A stretch of 64,000 bases of DNA from Candidatus Binatia bacterium (GCA_951812575.1 OX638322.1:4158501-4222500); one strand, 5' to 3'; positions 14,621 through 24,691 are shown, counted from the stretch's first letter. Translations and numbers: made by a program. Notes: generated by a model from the sequence alone, not told the origin.

Positions 14621-16135
14621 TTACTTCGACAACTGACTCGTCGCGTGACCGTTCGGCCTCGTTTCGACTGTCCCCTCCGACAGAATCGCGCTGGCGGTCT
14701 CTTCTACCACGGTTCCTTTGAAAAAGTCCGGGTTGGCCTCGCCCCAGAAACGGATGGGATTGGTACACATAAAGTCCCGAAAACCAGCCTCGCTGACCAG
14801 ACCTTTTTCAACCAGTTCATACGCTTCGGGCACCACGTGGCTCATATTCGCGACATCAAAATGGCCGATGTCCGACCCGAAGAGCGCATTGAGCTGCGCA
14901 CCAAACGGATTGCACTGTCGATTGAAGGCCCAGGCGTTCATCTTGTCATCCGACTCACAGCCAAAATAGAAATTCTTGACAAACAAGTCATGAATGTCGG
15001 ACGCCTGGGTGATCCTGCAGGCCGAAAAGTCGTCCAGATTATCGATGCCGCCGACGGCCGTTGAGCCTTGTGCGCTCAGTACGGTATCCAGGGCTGCGTC
15101 GCGCGGGGTGAACGCCTCGGCCATGTCTGTGTTGCCGTATTGCCGCACCAATTCGCCCAGGAGTTTCTGGTCCAGATTAGCCGGATCAACCTCCGCCAGC
15201 GCCTCGATATTGCGCTTCTCCCAGTGTTCGATCAGATCGGCGTATAACTGACACGCCCAACCAACCCCACCCTCCAAAAAGGCGAATTTGAGTGTGGGGA
15301 AACGCCGGGTGACGCCACCGAGAAAGAGGGCTTTACACACGGCTTCGTTTGCCGCGGCAAAATGGCCAATGTGATTGTACACAAAATTGGAGGGTGAGAT
15401 CCGTAGCGCATATCCACGCGAGCCGGTATGAAACGTCGGCGACAGGCCACGCTCAACGCACATTTCCCAGACCGGGTCGTAGTCGTATTCGCTGTCCAGC
15501 CCCAGCACGTCACGCCACGTCAGCAGTTCTTCGGTACCGGGGTAGTGCTCGACCGCGGCGGGAATGGGCCGTTTGATCATACTGCCCAGCATGATGACCT
15601 TCATCCCGAGCTGCGCGGTCACATAGTCGATTTCTTCCAGTGCCTCTTCCGGCGTGTTCATCGGAATCACCGCCGTCGGGGTCATACGGTCGGCATAGGC
15701 CCGAAAATAGTCTGCGCTAAAAATATTGAACGCCCGGCAGGCGGCCTTCCGCAGTTCAGTATCACTACCGCGGGTCAACCCCAGACCCGCGGTGGGATAG
15801 AGGATGGTAAAATCTATGCCGAACTCGTCCAGGCGTTCATACAGCAACTGGGGCATCATGGCCGTGGCCCGGTCGCGCGTATTCTTGGTTGGAATCCCCC
15901 AGAAGGCTTGCTGCGCGGTCCGCTGGTGGCGCCGTTCGGCCACCGACAGACGTAAATGTTCTTGGACAAGGGTGGTGAACATGGAGAAACCTTCGACTGC
16001 CTTGGCACCGCCGATTTTTCTCAACTGCTCGCGCACCAGCGGCCCAAACTCCAGCCAGTGTCCGTCTGCGTCTATAATCGGATGCTGTAATCGGGCGCGT
16101 ACACTCGCCCCGTTCGTCCGGCCATTGCTACTCAT
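14621..16135 (-). CDS. Amidohydrolase family protein (ACMSD-like TIM barrel)
   Basis: A 504-residue amidohydrolase-2 protein, larger than the 300-380 typical of the family. It starts with PIIDADGHWLEFGPLV (19-34), where the family has D-x-H metal ligands; DGHWLE gives one His and a Glu. Later motifs are LYPTAGLGLTRG, SPTFHTGSRGYALR (His near 260), FAFLEGGVGWACQLYADLIE and FGSDIGHFDV with the final metal Asp (about 450). ACMSD-like enzymes decarboxylate or hydrolyse aromatic acids such as 5-carboxyvanillate or gamma-resorcylate. Proteins of this long type are often found in uncultivated bacteria beside LLM monooxygenases and CoA-transferases. It could be co-transcribed with the upstream cyclase/AAA gene (162 bases away), but a separate promoter is possible. 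Confidence 0.85.
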   Translation of the reverse strand: MSSNGRTNGASVRARLQHPIIDADGHWLEFGPLVREQLRKIGGAKAVEGFSMFTTLVQEHLRLSVAERRHQRTAQQAFWGIPTKNTRDRATAMMPQLLYERLDEFGIDFTILYPTAGLGLTRGSDTELRKAACRAFNIFSADYFRAYADRMTPTAVIPMNTPEEALEEIDYVTAQLGMKVIMLGSMIKRPIPAAVEHYPGTEELLTWRDVLGLDSEYDYDPVWEMCVERGLSPTFHTGSRGYALRISPSNFVYNHIGHFAAANEAVCKALFLGGVTRRFPTLKFAFLEGGVGWACQLYADLIEHWEKRNIEALAEVDPANLDQKLLGELVRQYGNTDMAEAFTPRDAALDTVLSAQGSTAVGGIDNLDDFSACRITQASDIHDLFVKNFYFGCESDDKMNAWAFNRQCNPFGAQLNALFGSDIGHFDVANMSHVVPEAYELVEKGLVSEAGFRDFMCTNPIRFWGEANPDFFKGTVVEETASAILSEGTVETRPNGHATSQLSK

Positions 16136-16297
16136 AAAAACCTCCCCGAGAGAGATACCGCCCCTCCGACGGTTGATTCCTTATTTAGGAAAACTAGGCC
16201 GAGTATAGGAAGTCAGACAGATGTTTACAATGCTTCGCTCACCAGTTCTCCGCTTATCGCAAGGGAAGTTGCCCTCTCCCTCAACCCCTAACCCTCT

Positions 16298-19200
16298 CTA
16301 TGCCGGAACGGGTGCAAGCTCATCCAGCAGTGCTTTCGCCGCTTGCAGGTCCGGTGTGTCGAATCCCTCGCTAAACCATCCGTAGATCTTCGACAGGGGT
16401 TGGTAGGCGGCGTCCGACTTCCCACGGTCTTTCCAGAATGCGGCCAGGCGGGTTGCGCTGCGGAGTTCCAGGGATTTTGCCTGCTGGTCGTGGGCGGTCC
16501 GGATGGCACGCTGAAAACAGTCTGTGATTTCCTGACTGTTGTGACCCATACCGTCTTTGGAAGCGAGTAATAATTCCCCCCGAGTGCGCAGCAGTTCGGC
16601 CTGCCACCATTTTTCGTTGCTCTTGTCCAGCTCGGCTTCCGCCTGATCCAGCACAGCGAGGCCGTCCTTGACGCGGTCGACTTTGCCATAGGCTTCTGCC
16701 AAAGGCAGAGACACTTGGCCGAGCTGCCGAATGCCGGACTCCTGCCAAATACGCTGGCCCTCCAGCATGTCGGTAATGCCCTCTTCGACATGACCCTGTT
16801 CGGCTAAGGCCCAACCACGCAAATAGGTCCCGGCGGCGTGAAAGTATGGAAAGCCCTGATCACTCGCTAAGGCGACCACACTCTCCGCCTGGGTTTGGGC
16901 CGGCGCTCCTTCTCGTCGAAAGCGGTAGACCGACGTTCCAAAATGCAGGGCAAAGACCAAGCTGTACGGATGCGAAATCTCTCGTGCGAGTGCAATGGCT
17001 TCCTGGCTGCGCTGGAGAGCCTGGTCGGGATAGCCGAGATGCCACAGCATCCAGGCCAGAAAGGCCAGACTGGCCACACCAGGATCCTGACCTATCACTC
17101 CCTGCGCATTCTCCGGGCCGTGGATACTTGGATCATACATGTCCACGGCCCGTTCCAGATGGGCCCTGGAGTCGGCAAACGCGCCGAGCCGAAAGGCCGT
17201 CAATCCCAGCGCCTGCTGGGCCGGTAGAAATTGCCGAGAGCCGGGCATGCACTCGGACAGACGTTGGAGCTTTTCCGTCACTTCCCCCGCGGCGGCATAC
17301 TCCCCACGCACGATGTACAAACGCCATAAACCAAAAAGCACGGGGAACGTCTGCGGCAGATCGCCAATCGTATGTGACAATTCGCGGGCACGGGTGTAGA
17401 CGCGTTCCACTTCGGGCGCAGCATCGCCCTTGGTTGCCATCAGGCAGGAGCCGAGTGAGATGAGCAGGGTCAGCTCTTGCTGCTGACGGTCCGGAGTGGA
17501 GGGTAGTGATGGCAGCAAGTCCAGGGCGTGGTTGAGATCACGAATGGCCTCGGTATAGGCCGAGTTTTTCAGCGCCAGCTCTCCGGCGCGTTGATAGTAC
17601 TCAGCGGCTTTTTCCGTATCCCCGCTCTGGGCGGAATGATAGGCGAGATCTCTGAGGCGATGGTCAGTCAGGTGCTCGTGGTACAGAGATGCAATGGCCT
17701 GTGCCGTCCGGGCGTGCACTGTCTGGCGGCGCTCGGATAAGAGCGAATGATAGGCGACCTCCTGGGTGAGCGTGTGCTTAAAGGTATATTCGACTTCGGG
17801 AAAGGCGGGCTGCTCATAGATGAACTCGGCCGTTTGCAACCGGGATAATAGGGGTACGAGCGTGTCTTCGGCCTGTTGTGCCACCTGGGTCAGGAGGCTG
17901 AGCGAGAACTCCCGGCCAATCACCGCAGCGGTCTGGAGCAGCTCTTTTTCTGCGGCCCCTAATTGGTCGATGCGACCGGCCAGAACGCCCTGGACCGTCG
18001 CCGGGACCTGGATCTCATCGAGCGGCTTGGTGAGGGAAATGCCCCCTATGCTGTGGACCAGGACACCGTTGTCAAACAGCGCCCGGACCATTTCCTCCAT
18101 AAAAAAGGGCGTCCCCTCTGTTTTCTCCAAGATGCGTTGTTTGAGGGGTTCGAGCGAGGCGGCCGTGACCGGCCAGTTTGCTTCGTCAAGAAGCGCGGCC
18201 AAGAGTTCTTTGGCGTCTTCCATATCCAGCGCATCGAGTCGGAGCTGGCTGTAATAGGTCTTGCTTCCCCACTCGTGCCGATACTCCGGGCGGTAGTTGA
18301 CCAGCAGGAGTATGGGCGCGGTGGCCACGCTTTCACTCAGGCTATCGAGAAAGGCCTGGGTGCCTTCATCCAGCCATTGCAAGTCCTCGAAAATCAGCAC
18401 TACCGGCTGGGTGAGGCTCTCACGCACAAGGAGCCGCTTGATAGCGTCAAAGGAGCGCTGTTGACGGATGTGGGGGTCCATCTGCTGAAGCGCCGCGGCG
18501 AATTCAGAATGGCCCAAGAGGCTCAGCAGATAGGGCAGTCCGTCTTCGAGTTCACGCTCAAGCGCCACCACCCGCCCGGCGACTTTTTCATGCAGCGTCC
18601 GTTCGTCGTCCTGAGGGCGAATACGGAAGTAATTCCTCAGTAACTCGATCAAGGGCAAATACGCATAGCCGCTGCCATGGGCGGCACAAAATGTTTCGAG
18701 GACAAGACAGCGCCGCTCGGACAGCAGCTTGAATTCGTGAAACAACCGAGACTTGCCAACGCCCGGCTCACCCACCACGCCAACCATCTGTCCCTGTCCG
18801 TTTCTCGCTTGTTCGCCGGCCTGTTTGAGATGCTCGATCTCTTGCTTCCGCCCGACAAAACGAGACAGGCCATGTGCGGCTGACACCTGGAGACGGGTGC
18901 GCAGGGCGCCAACCCCGAGGACTTCATAAATCTGTAAGGGCTCGCTGACACCCTTGATCTTCGCCACGCCCAAATCCTTGAACTCGAAATAGCCCTCAGT
19001 AAGCTGGTGGGTATACGCACTCACAACCGTCGTACCCGGCGTGGCCAGCCCTTCCATGCGGGCCGCCAGGCTGGTCGCGTGACCAACCGGAACATAGTCG
19101 GTGTGCAGATCGTTTTTACGAATGGAGCGCACCACGACCTCGCCAGTATTGACGCCCACCCGCATCCGAAGATTGACCCCTTTGTCACGCCGGAGTCGTT

Positions 19201-19735
19201 CGGCATAGACTTTGCCTTCTTCTTGCATGCGTAAGGCGGCAAACAGGGCGCGCTGGGCGTGGTCTTCGTGGGCGATCGGCGCGCCAAAGAGCGCAAAAAT
19301 ACCATCGCCCATGGACTGGGCGACGTAGCCTTCATAGCGATGCACGGCGACCATCATGAGTTGCAGGGCCGGGTCAATAATGGAGCGCGCGTCTTCCGGG
19401 TCGAGGTCCTCGATGAGTTCCATCGAACCTTTGATATCGGCGAACAGGGCGGTAATGGTTTTCCGCTCGCCCTCAGTCGCCCCACGCGCTTCAAGCGCGG
19501 CCTGCTCGGCGCGGATACGCTCGGCCAGATGGGGCGGAGTGTAGGTGTGGGGGCTGGGGGTTGGGGGTTGGGGGTTGGGCGACTGGGTGAGCGCCGTTCC
19601 GCACTCCATACAGAACTTGGCTCTGGCGACGTTCTCACTGCCGCAGTTCGGACAGCGGTTCTGGAGTGCGCTTCCACATTCGATACAAAACTTTGCGCCG
19701 TCCGGATTGTCGGTGTCACACTGGAGACATTGCAT
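16298..19735 (-). CDS. Adenylate/guanylate cyclase with zinc ribbons, AAA ATPase and TPR domains
   Basis: An 1145-residue multidomain signalling protein. Two zinc ribbons open it (Cys3, Cys6, Cys17, Cys20; Cys28, Cys31, Cys42, Cys45). A proline-rich linker (51-68) follows, coded by GT-rich low-complexity DNA near 19545-19590. A class III nucleotide cyclase domain spans about 90-275 with metal Asp100 (FADIKGS) and Asp144 (SMGDGIF). Next comes an AAA/STAND ATPase with Walker A GEPGVGKS (322-329) and Walker B LIFEDLQWLD, and a C-terminal TPR array to the end. Proteins of this plan act as ATP-dependent signal switches. It begins 32 bases after the benzoate-CoA ligase stop and may be co-expressed with the box genes. 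Confidence 0.92.
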   Translation of the reverse strand: MQCLQCDTDNPDGAKFCIECGSALQNRCPNCGSENVARAKFCMECGTALTQSPNPQPPTPSPHTYTPPHLAERIRAEQAALEARGATEGERKTITALFADIKGSMELIEDLDPEDARSIIDPALQLMMVAVHRYEGYVAQSMGDGIFALFGAPIAHEDHAQRALFAALRMQEEGKVYAERLRRDKGVNLRMRVGVNTGEVVVRSIRKNDLHTDYVPVGHATSLAARMEGLATPGTTVVSAYTHQLTEGYFEFKDLGVAKIKGVSEPLQIYEVLGVGALRTRLQVSAAHGLSRFVGRKQEIEHLKQAGEQARNGQGQMVGVVGEPGVGKSRLFHEFKLLSERRCLVLETFCAAHGSGYAYLPLIELLRNYFRIRPQDDERTLHEKVAGRVVALERELEDGLPYLLSLLGHSEFAAALQQMDPHIRQQRSFDAIKRLLVRESLTQPVVLIFEDLQWLDEGTQAFLDSLSESVATAPILLLVNYRPEYRHEWGSKTYYSQLRLDALDMEDAKELLAALLDEANWPVTAASLEPLKQRILEKTEGTPFFMEEMVRALFDNGVLVHSIGGISLTKPLDEIQVPATVQGVLAGRIDQLGAAEKELLQTAAVIGREFSLSLLTQVAQQAEDTLVPLLSRLQTAEFIYEQPAFPEVEYTFKHTLTQEVAYHSLLSERRQTVHARTAQAIASLYHEHLTDHRLRDLAYHSAQSGDTEKAAEYYQRAGELALKNSAYTEAIRDLNHALDLLPSLPSTPDRQQQELTLLISLGSCLMATKGDAAPEVERVYTRARELSHTIGDLPQTFPVLFGLWRLYIVRGEYAAAGEVTEKLQRLSECMPGSRQFLPAQQALGLTAFRLGAFADSRAHLERAVDMYDPSIHGPENAQGVIGQDPGVASLAFLAWMLWHLGYPDQALQRSQEAIALAREISHPYSLVFALHFGTSVYRFRREGAPAQTQAESVVALASDQGFPYFHAAGTYLRGWALAEQGHVEEGITDMLEGQRIWQESGIRQLGQVSLPLAEAYGKVDRVKDGLAVLDQAEAELDKSNEKWWQAELLRTRGELLLASKDGMGHNSQEITDCFQRAIRTAHDQQAKSLELRSATRLAAFWKDRGKSDAAYQPLSKIYGWFSEGFDTPDLQAAKALLDELAPVPA

Positions 19736-19767
19736 GGGCTTTCATATCGCAGATAGCGGTAAAGACG

Positions 19768-21354
19768 CTACTCCAGCGTCCGCAGCTTATAGCGCTGAAT
19801 TTTCCCGGTCGCGGTCTTGGGCAGCTCGGAGACAAACTCGACCCAGCGGGGGTATTTGTGCGGCAGCGTGCGCTCTTTGACAAACAGGCTCAATTCCTGG
19901 GCCAGCTCTACTGAGGCGGCCTGGCCTGCTTTGAGCACCACAAATGCCTTGGGTTTGAGTAGGCGATTGTCGTCTTCCCAGCCGACAATCGCGGCCTCCA
20001 GCACGGCCGGATGTTCAAACAGAATGCCCTCGACCTCGGCCGGCGAGACCCATTGACCCGAGACCTTGAGCATATCATCCGCACGGCCACAGTAGGTAAA
20101 ATACCCCGCTTCGTCTTGGACATAGGTATCTCCGGTGTTGATCCAGTCTCCGAGCATGGTTTGGGCGGTCTTCTCAGGGTTGTTCCAGTAACAGGCGGCC
20201 CCGGACTGGCCCCGAATCAGGAGGCGACCCATCTCGCCGACAGCCACAGGTTGCCCGCTTTCATCCACAATCTTGGCCTCGTAGCCGGGGACCGGGCGGC
20301 CGCTGGTGCCTGGCTTGTAATCGTCCGAACGGTTGGAGATGAAAATATGCAGCATTTCGGTCGAGCCGATGCCATCCAGAATCGTCAGGCCGGTGTACGC
20401 CTTCCAGCGCCGGAAGACTTCGGCTGGCAGCGCCTCGCCGGCCGAGACACAGGCGCGCAAGGACGGGAACGCGTGCGGGTCTTGCTCTTTTTCTTGCTCC
20501 AGGGCGAGCAGTTGGGCCGCGTACAAAGTTGGCACCCCGAAATAGAGCGTGGGCCGAAAACGTTCGATCAGCTCAAACGTCATCTCCGGCGACGGGCGCT
20601 GGTCGCTTAAGACCGCGGTTGCTCCGCACCACAGCGGAAACGTCATGGCGTTGCCCAGGCCGTAGGCAAAGAACAGCTTGGCCGCGGAAAAACATACGTC
20701 CTCTTCGGTCATACCCAGCACAGCTTGGGCGTACTGCACACAGGTGACCACCATGTCACGCTGGCGATGGACTGCACCTTTGGGCCGACCGGTCGAACCT
20801 GAGGAATACAGCCAGAAGCAGGCGTCTTCGGCCGAAGCCGGCGCGGGCTCCAGCTCGGCAGACGTGGACCGTATCAACGCGGCGTAGGGAGAGTCTCCCC
20901 CTGCGACGCATACGGACTGCGGGGTGCGTTCAGCCCCGGCAAGGGCGGGTTCTACGGTCTGCGCGTACTCTGCGGAATAGGCGACCAGCGTACACTCGGA
21001 GTCATCTATCATGTATTGATAATCGGCCGCCCGGAGCAGCGTGTTGACCGGCACGGGCACAATCCCGGCCTTGATGGCACCCCAAAAGAGAAAGAAGAAT
21101 TCGGGGCAGTCTTTCACGATCATCAGCATCCGGTGGCCGGTTCCGACGCCCATCGAGCGCAGAACATTGCCACACCGGTTGACCTGCTCGGCAAGCTGGC
21201 CATAGGTCATATCGCCGTTGACCGTGCGAATGACGATCTTCTGCGCCCGCCCTTCTGCCAGATGCCGGTCGATAAACGGCACGGCCACGTTGAAACGTGG
21301 AGCAAACTGAATGGAGGAATCTGTCGGATCAATAGCAACGGTATTGGCCTGCAT
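19768..21354 (-). CDS. bclA: Benzoate-CoA ligase family protein
   Basis: A 528-residue acyl-adenylate ligase of the benzoate-CoA ligase group: ATP, CoA and benzoate give benzoyl-CoA. Motifs are YSSGSTGRPKGAVHRQRDM (ATP binding), FFAYGLGNAMTFPLWCGA, DGIGSTEMLHIFISNR (the family GSTE-LHIFxSN segment), NTGDTY and the C-terminal Lys in ELPKTATGKIQRYKLR. The start at 21354 has AAGGGGAG about 10 bases upstream. The boxB stop is two bases before this ATG, so the three genes are translationally linked. Its place next to boxB and boxC makes benzoate or a close analogue the likely substrate. Confidence 0.87.
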   Translation of the reverse strand: MQANTVAIDPTDSSIQFAPRFNVAVPFIDRHLAEGRAQKIVIRTVNGDMTYGQLAEQVNRCGNVLRSMGVGTGHRMLMIVKDCPEFFFLFWGAIKAGIVPVPVNTLLRAADYQYMIDDSECTLVAYSAEYAQTVEPALAGAERTPQSVCVAGGDSPYAALIRSTSAELEPAPASAEDACFWLYSSGSTGRPKGAVHRQRDMVVTCVQYAQAVLGMTEEDVCFSAAKLFFAYGLGNAMTFPLWCGATAVLSDQRPSPEMTFELIERFRPTLYFGVPTLYAAQLLALEQEKEQDPHAFPSLRACVSAGEALPAEVFRRWKAYTGLTILDGIGSTEMLHIFISNRSDDYKPGTSGRPVPGYEAKIVDESGQPVAVGEMGRLLIRGQSGAACYWNNPEKTAQTMLGDWINTGDTYVQDEAGYFTYCGRADDMLKVSGQWVSPAEVEGILFEHPAVLEAAIVGWEDDNRLLKPKAFVVLKAGQAASVELAQELSLFVKERTLPHKYPRWVEFVSELPKTATGKIQRYKLRTLE

Positions 21355-21356
21355 GC

Positions 21357-22799
21357 CTACTCTCCCCTTGGGCTGTCTGCCCACTCCACATAAGGAAAGT
21401 CGAGGGGTCGATTGTTGATCCCGCGGGCCGGCGGGGCAATCCAGCTTGCCATTACGCCAGGTTCGGTAACCGGTTGCATGAGCGAAGCCACGAAGGCGTG
21501 ATCGTCCTCAGTCGGCAACCACGAATCACGCTGGCGCTGCCACTCTTCGGCTGTCACCAGCTCTCCCCGTGGAGAGGCGTGGGCATCGGAAAAGGCGCCG
21601 ATCTGCCGGTGGAAGCCCCGATGGGGCAGGTACAGCGGGCTCTCAATACCCTGCCGTTCAATCACCTTGTTCCAACGGTCCAGACCGCGCTGCGAGTCGG
21701 CAATATAATCGTCCCGTAAGCGCTCGTTAATGGCGAGGAGGGCCGGTACGTCCTCACATACGATGGAGCCGTCTGCGGGGCGCTGGACCGGCCAGGTCAG
21801 CTCCGAGAGACGATGGTCGTCACTGATGCGGGTTTCGCGATAGCGACCTTTGAGGCCGGTCGTAAAATAGTCGGCGGCGTTGGTCGAACGTTCCTGGCCG
21901 AACAGGTCGAGCGAGACGCTGTAATGAAAATTGATGAAGCGCTGCAGGGTCGGCAGGTCGATAGCCCCGGCCGCACGGATGCGCTCAGGATCATCGGTCT
22001 TGAGTGCGTTCATGACCTCACACGTGCGTTGGATAATCCGCATCACCCCGGTCTCACCCACAAACATGTGATGCGCCTCCTCCGTCAGCATGAACTGGCA
22101 GGTCCGGGCTAACGGGTCGAAGCTGGATTCGGCCAACGAGGCGAGCTGATATTTCCCGTCACGATCGGTGAAAAAGGTAAACATGAAATAGGACAGCCAG
22201 TGCGGCGTCTGTTCGTTAAACGCGCCCAGAATACGCGGTTTGTCCGCATCACCGGAATGGCGCTCCAGCATCATCTCGGCTTCTTCCCGGCCATCGCGAC
22301 CAAAATAGGCGTGCAGGATATAGACCATAGCCCACAGATGACGCCCCTCTTCAACGTTGATCTGAAACAGGTTGCGCAAATCGTACAGCGAGGGGCAGGT
22401 GTGGCCCAAATGGCGCTGCTGTTCGACGGAGGCCGGCTCGGTATCCCCCTGGGTCACGACCAGGCGGCGTAACAGGCTGCGATATTCGCCTGGGACTTCC
22501 TGCCAGACCGGTTCGCCAAGGTGGTCTCCAAAAGCGATACGACGCTCCTCCTGCGGCTTGGCCAGGAAAATGCCCCACCGATAGTCAGGCATTTTCACAT
22601 AGTCAAAATGGGCCCAGCCGTCGGACTCGACGCTGATGGCCGTGCGCAGATAGACGTCATACGCCTGCGTTCCCTCAGGACCGCAGCTATCCCACCAGCG
22701 TAGATAATTCGGCTGCCACGACTCCAGGGCGCGTTGGAGTCGGCGGTTCTCGGCCAGGGCAACATTGTTCGGAATGCGCTCCGTATAATCAATCGCCAT
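21357..22799 (-). CDS. boxB: Benzoyl-CoA 2,3-epoxidase subunit BoxB
   Basis: A 480-residue diiron oxygenase that epoxidises benzoyl-CoA with O2 and electrons from BoxA. The N-terminal RWWDSCGPEGTQAYDVYLRT and VKMPDYRWGIF are strong BoxB signatures. Diiron ligands lie in INVEEGRHLWAMVYIL and MLTEEAHHMFVGETG (E-x2-H type helices near 150 and 245). The length matches BoxB (about 475). It sits between boxC (one base upstream of its start) and the ligase (two bases downstream). BoxA, the FAD/FeS reductase, is not in the window. Confidence 0.93.
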   Translation of the reverse strand: MAIDYTERIPNNVALAENRRLQRALESWQPNYLRWWDSCGPEGTQAYDVYLRTAISVESDGWAHFDYVKMPDYRWGIFLAKPQEERRIAFGDHLGEPVWQEVPGEYRSLLRRLVVTQGDTEPASVEQQRHLGHTCPSLYDLRNLFQINVEEGRHLWAMVYILHAYFGRDGREEAEMMLERHSGDADKPRILGAFNEQTPHWLSYFMFTFFTDRDGKYQLASLAESSFDPLARTCQFMLTEEAHHMFVGETGVMRIIQRTCEVMNALKTDDPERIRAAGAIDLPTLQRFINFHYSVSLDLFGQERSTNAADYFTTGLKGRYRETRISDDHRLSELTWPVQRPADGSIVCEDVPALLAINERLRDDYIADSQRGLDRWNKVIERQGIESPLYLPHRGFHRQIGAFSDAHASPRGELVTAEEWQRQRDSWLPTEDDHAFVASLMQPVTEPGVMASWIAPPARGINNRPLDFPYVEWADSPRGE

Positions 22800-22800
22800 G

Positions 22801-24528
22801 CTACACCCTCTGTTTCCGAAAACGGCTCTGTTTCCCCGTGCCGTACAGCGTCAACGCCCCGTCTTCACCGACGGCATTCGGTCGCTGAAAGATCCAGTTT
22901 TGCCAGGCGCTCAGACGCCCGAATATCTTGGTCTGGAGTGTTTCCTGACCGGCAAAGCGCAGGCTGGCCTCCATACCGGTGAGGGCGTCGGGCGAGAAGC
23001 TGGCCCGTTCTTCCAGGGCCAGCCTGACTTCGTCTTCCCAGTCGATATCATCCGGGATAAAGGTGACCAGCCCAAGTTCGTCGGCCGTCTCCGTGTCGAT
23101 ATCCCGTCCCATATACGACTGCAACTCCGCAATATGATCCGGTTGCGCCGGGAAACGACTGCTCAGACGAGTGCTGCCGTTATGCATAGGCAGGGGACCG
23201 AAATTCATGGACGTCAAACGGAGCGCGGCCGCAGGCAGAACGCTCCCCTCAAACCGGCCATCCAGCATATACGACCGGTCGGCGGCCAGCGCAAGTTCGA
23301 ATAAAGTGCCGGTGAAACAACTGCCCGGCTCGATCAGGGCGATCAGGCTCCGCGCGCTCACGTCCAGACGCTGGAAGGTACGCTTGAGATAGAGGATGAT
23401 CTCGCGGATCAGCCAGTCATCGACATGCTCGGTCAGGAGGCTATCAACGTCTTCGACCAGCGCGGCCTCGCCGCTGGTGCGAAACACCCAAGTCCCAATA
23501 TCTTCTTCATTCAGCCGTAAGTACAGAATGGCATCATCCAACTCACGCGCCAGGGCCAGGGGCCAGAAGCGCGCACCGGCAGCATGAATGGCTTCCACTG
23601 TGTGAGGCAGGTCTCCGCTCGGTGCGTGGACCGTGAATGCAGCGGTTCGCAGCGCGCGGTCCAGCTCGATTGAGATATGCTCGTAGGTCATGGTCGTGTC
23701 CTCAAGAGAGCGAGCCAGGGGAGTCAGGGCAATGCCGCCCGCATCCGCGGGGCGGTCCGATTGGGTGGCAAAAGCCAACGCACGAGCCTGAACCGTTTCC
23801 TCAAAACGCGAGCGCGGGGCGATTTCGTCAACCAGATTCCACTCCTGAGCCCGTTTCCCACGCAGGCCCTCAGATGTTGTACAAAAGAAATCGGCCCGAT
23901 CACGCCGCACGTGCCGTTTGTCGACAAGCCGCGTCAGACCGCCCGTTCCGGGCAAGACCGCAAGCAGTGGCAACTCGGGCAGGGATACCGCGCTTGAGCC
24001 ATTGTCAATGAGAATAATATGTTCACATGCCAGAGCCAGTTCATAGCCGCCGCCTGAGGCCGTCCCGTTTACGGCGCAGACATAGGTTTGCCCGGAGTGA
24101 GCGCTGGCATCTTCGATGCTGTTGCGCGTCTCGTTCGTAAACTTGCAGAAGTTGACCTTATGCGCGTGTGAAGACTGGGCCAGCATACGAATATTTGCCC
24201 CGGCACAAAAAACCTGCGGCTTGGCCGAACAGAGTACCACTGCGGCGACTTCAGGATGCTCGAAGCGAAGACGCTGAACCGCATCGTAGAGTTCGATGTC
24301 CACACTCAGGTCGTACGAATTGAGTTTGAGCTCATAGCCCGGAACCAAGGGCGCATCTTCCTGCACATCCATTGCGAGCCTGGCGACTCGGCCGTCAATC
24401 GACAGCCTCCAGTGCCGATAGTGTTCGGGCCGGGTCGCAAATTCGATGCTGCCTGAAGTTGATGAGGCTGACTCGGTTTGTACCTCAGGTCGCCGTGCCT
24501 GTTCATCAGCGCGTATAGCCGTACTCAT
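22801..24528 (-). CDS. boxC: 2,3-epoxybenzoyl-CoA dihydrolase BoxC
   Basis: A 575-residue crotonase-superfamily enzyme that opens the ring of 2,3-epoxybenzoyl-CoA to 3,4-dehydroadipyl-CoA semialdehyde and formate. The N-terminal crotonase half has VVLCSAKPQVFCAGANIRML (98-117) and NGTASGGGYELALACEHIIL (about 153-172), followed by PELPLLAVLPGTGGLTRL and the RGKRAQEWNLVDE segment. The second half (GSCFTGTLFELALAADRSYM) is also typical, and the length fits BoxC (about 555). It is the first gene of the box set on this strand. The product semialdehyde needs BoxD, which is not encoded here. The formate released could be used by the oxidoreductase at 30768, which is an inference only. Confidence 0.93.
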   Translation of the reverse strand: MSTAIRADEQARRPEVQTESASSTSGSIEFATRPEHYRHWRLSIDGRVARLAMDVQEDAPLVPGYELKLNSYDLSVDIELYDAVQRLRFEHPEVAAVVLCSAKPQVFCAGANIRMLAQSSHAHKVNFCKFTNETRNSIEDASAHSGQTYVCAVNGTASGGGYELALACEHIILIDNGSSAVSLPELPLLAVLPGTGGLTRLVDKRHVRRDRADFFCTTSEGLRGKRAQEWNLVDEIAPRSRFEETVQARALAFATQSDRPADAGGIALTPLARSLEDTTMTYEHISIELDRALRTAAFTVHAPSGDLPHTVEAIHAAGARFWPLALARELDDAILYLRLNEEDIGTWVFRTSGEAALVEDVDSLLTEHVDDWLIREIILYLKRTFQRLDVSARSLIALIEPGSCFTGTLFELALAADRSYMLDGRFEGSVLPAAALRLTSMNFGPLPMHNGSTRLSSRFPAQPDHIAELQSYMGRDIDTETADELGLVTFIPDDIDWEDEVRLALEERASFSPDALTGMEASLRFAGQETLQTKIFGRLSAWQNWIFQRPNAVGEDGALTLYGTGKQSRFRKQRV

Positions 24529-24592
24529 GGGACGTCTCGCCTTTGGTCTTTTTTTGTCAATCTAGCGCTATTGAAAAGACGATGCCAGGGCG

Positions 24593-24691
24593 CAAGAACC
24601 CCACCCCACCGCTCACCCGGCACCCCGCCCAAGAGGGGAGCTTTTGTTATCCCCTCCTCGGAGGGGTGGCCCGCAGGGCCGGGGTGGGTTT
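24593..24691. repeat. GC-rich palindromic repeat block
   Basis: The block contains CCCCTCCTCGGAGGGG and GGCCCGCAGGGCC palindromes followed by GGGGTGGGTT, with a matching CCCACCCCACC at the other end. The whole piece can fold back. It lies upstream of boxC and belongs to the same style of intergenic repeat as 152-190. Confidence 0.5.
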
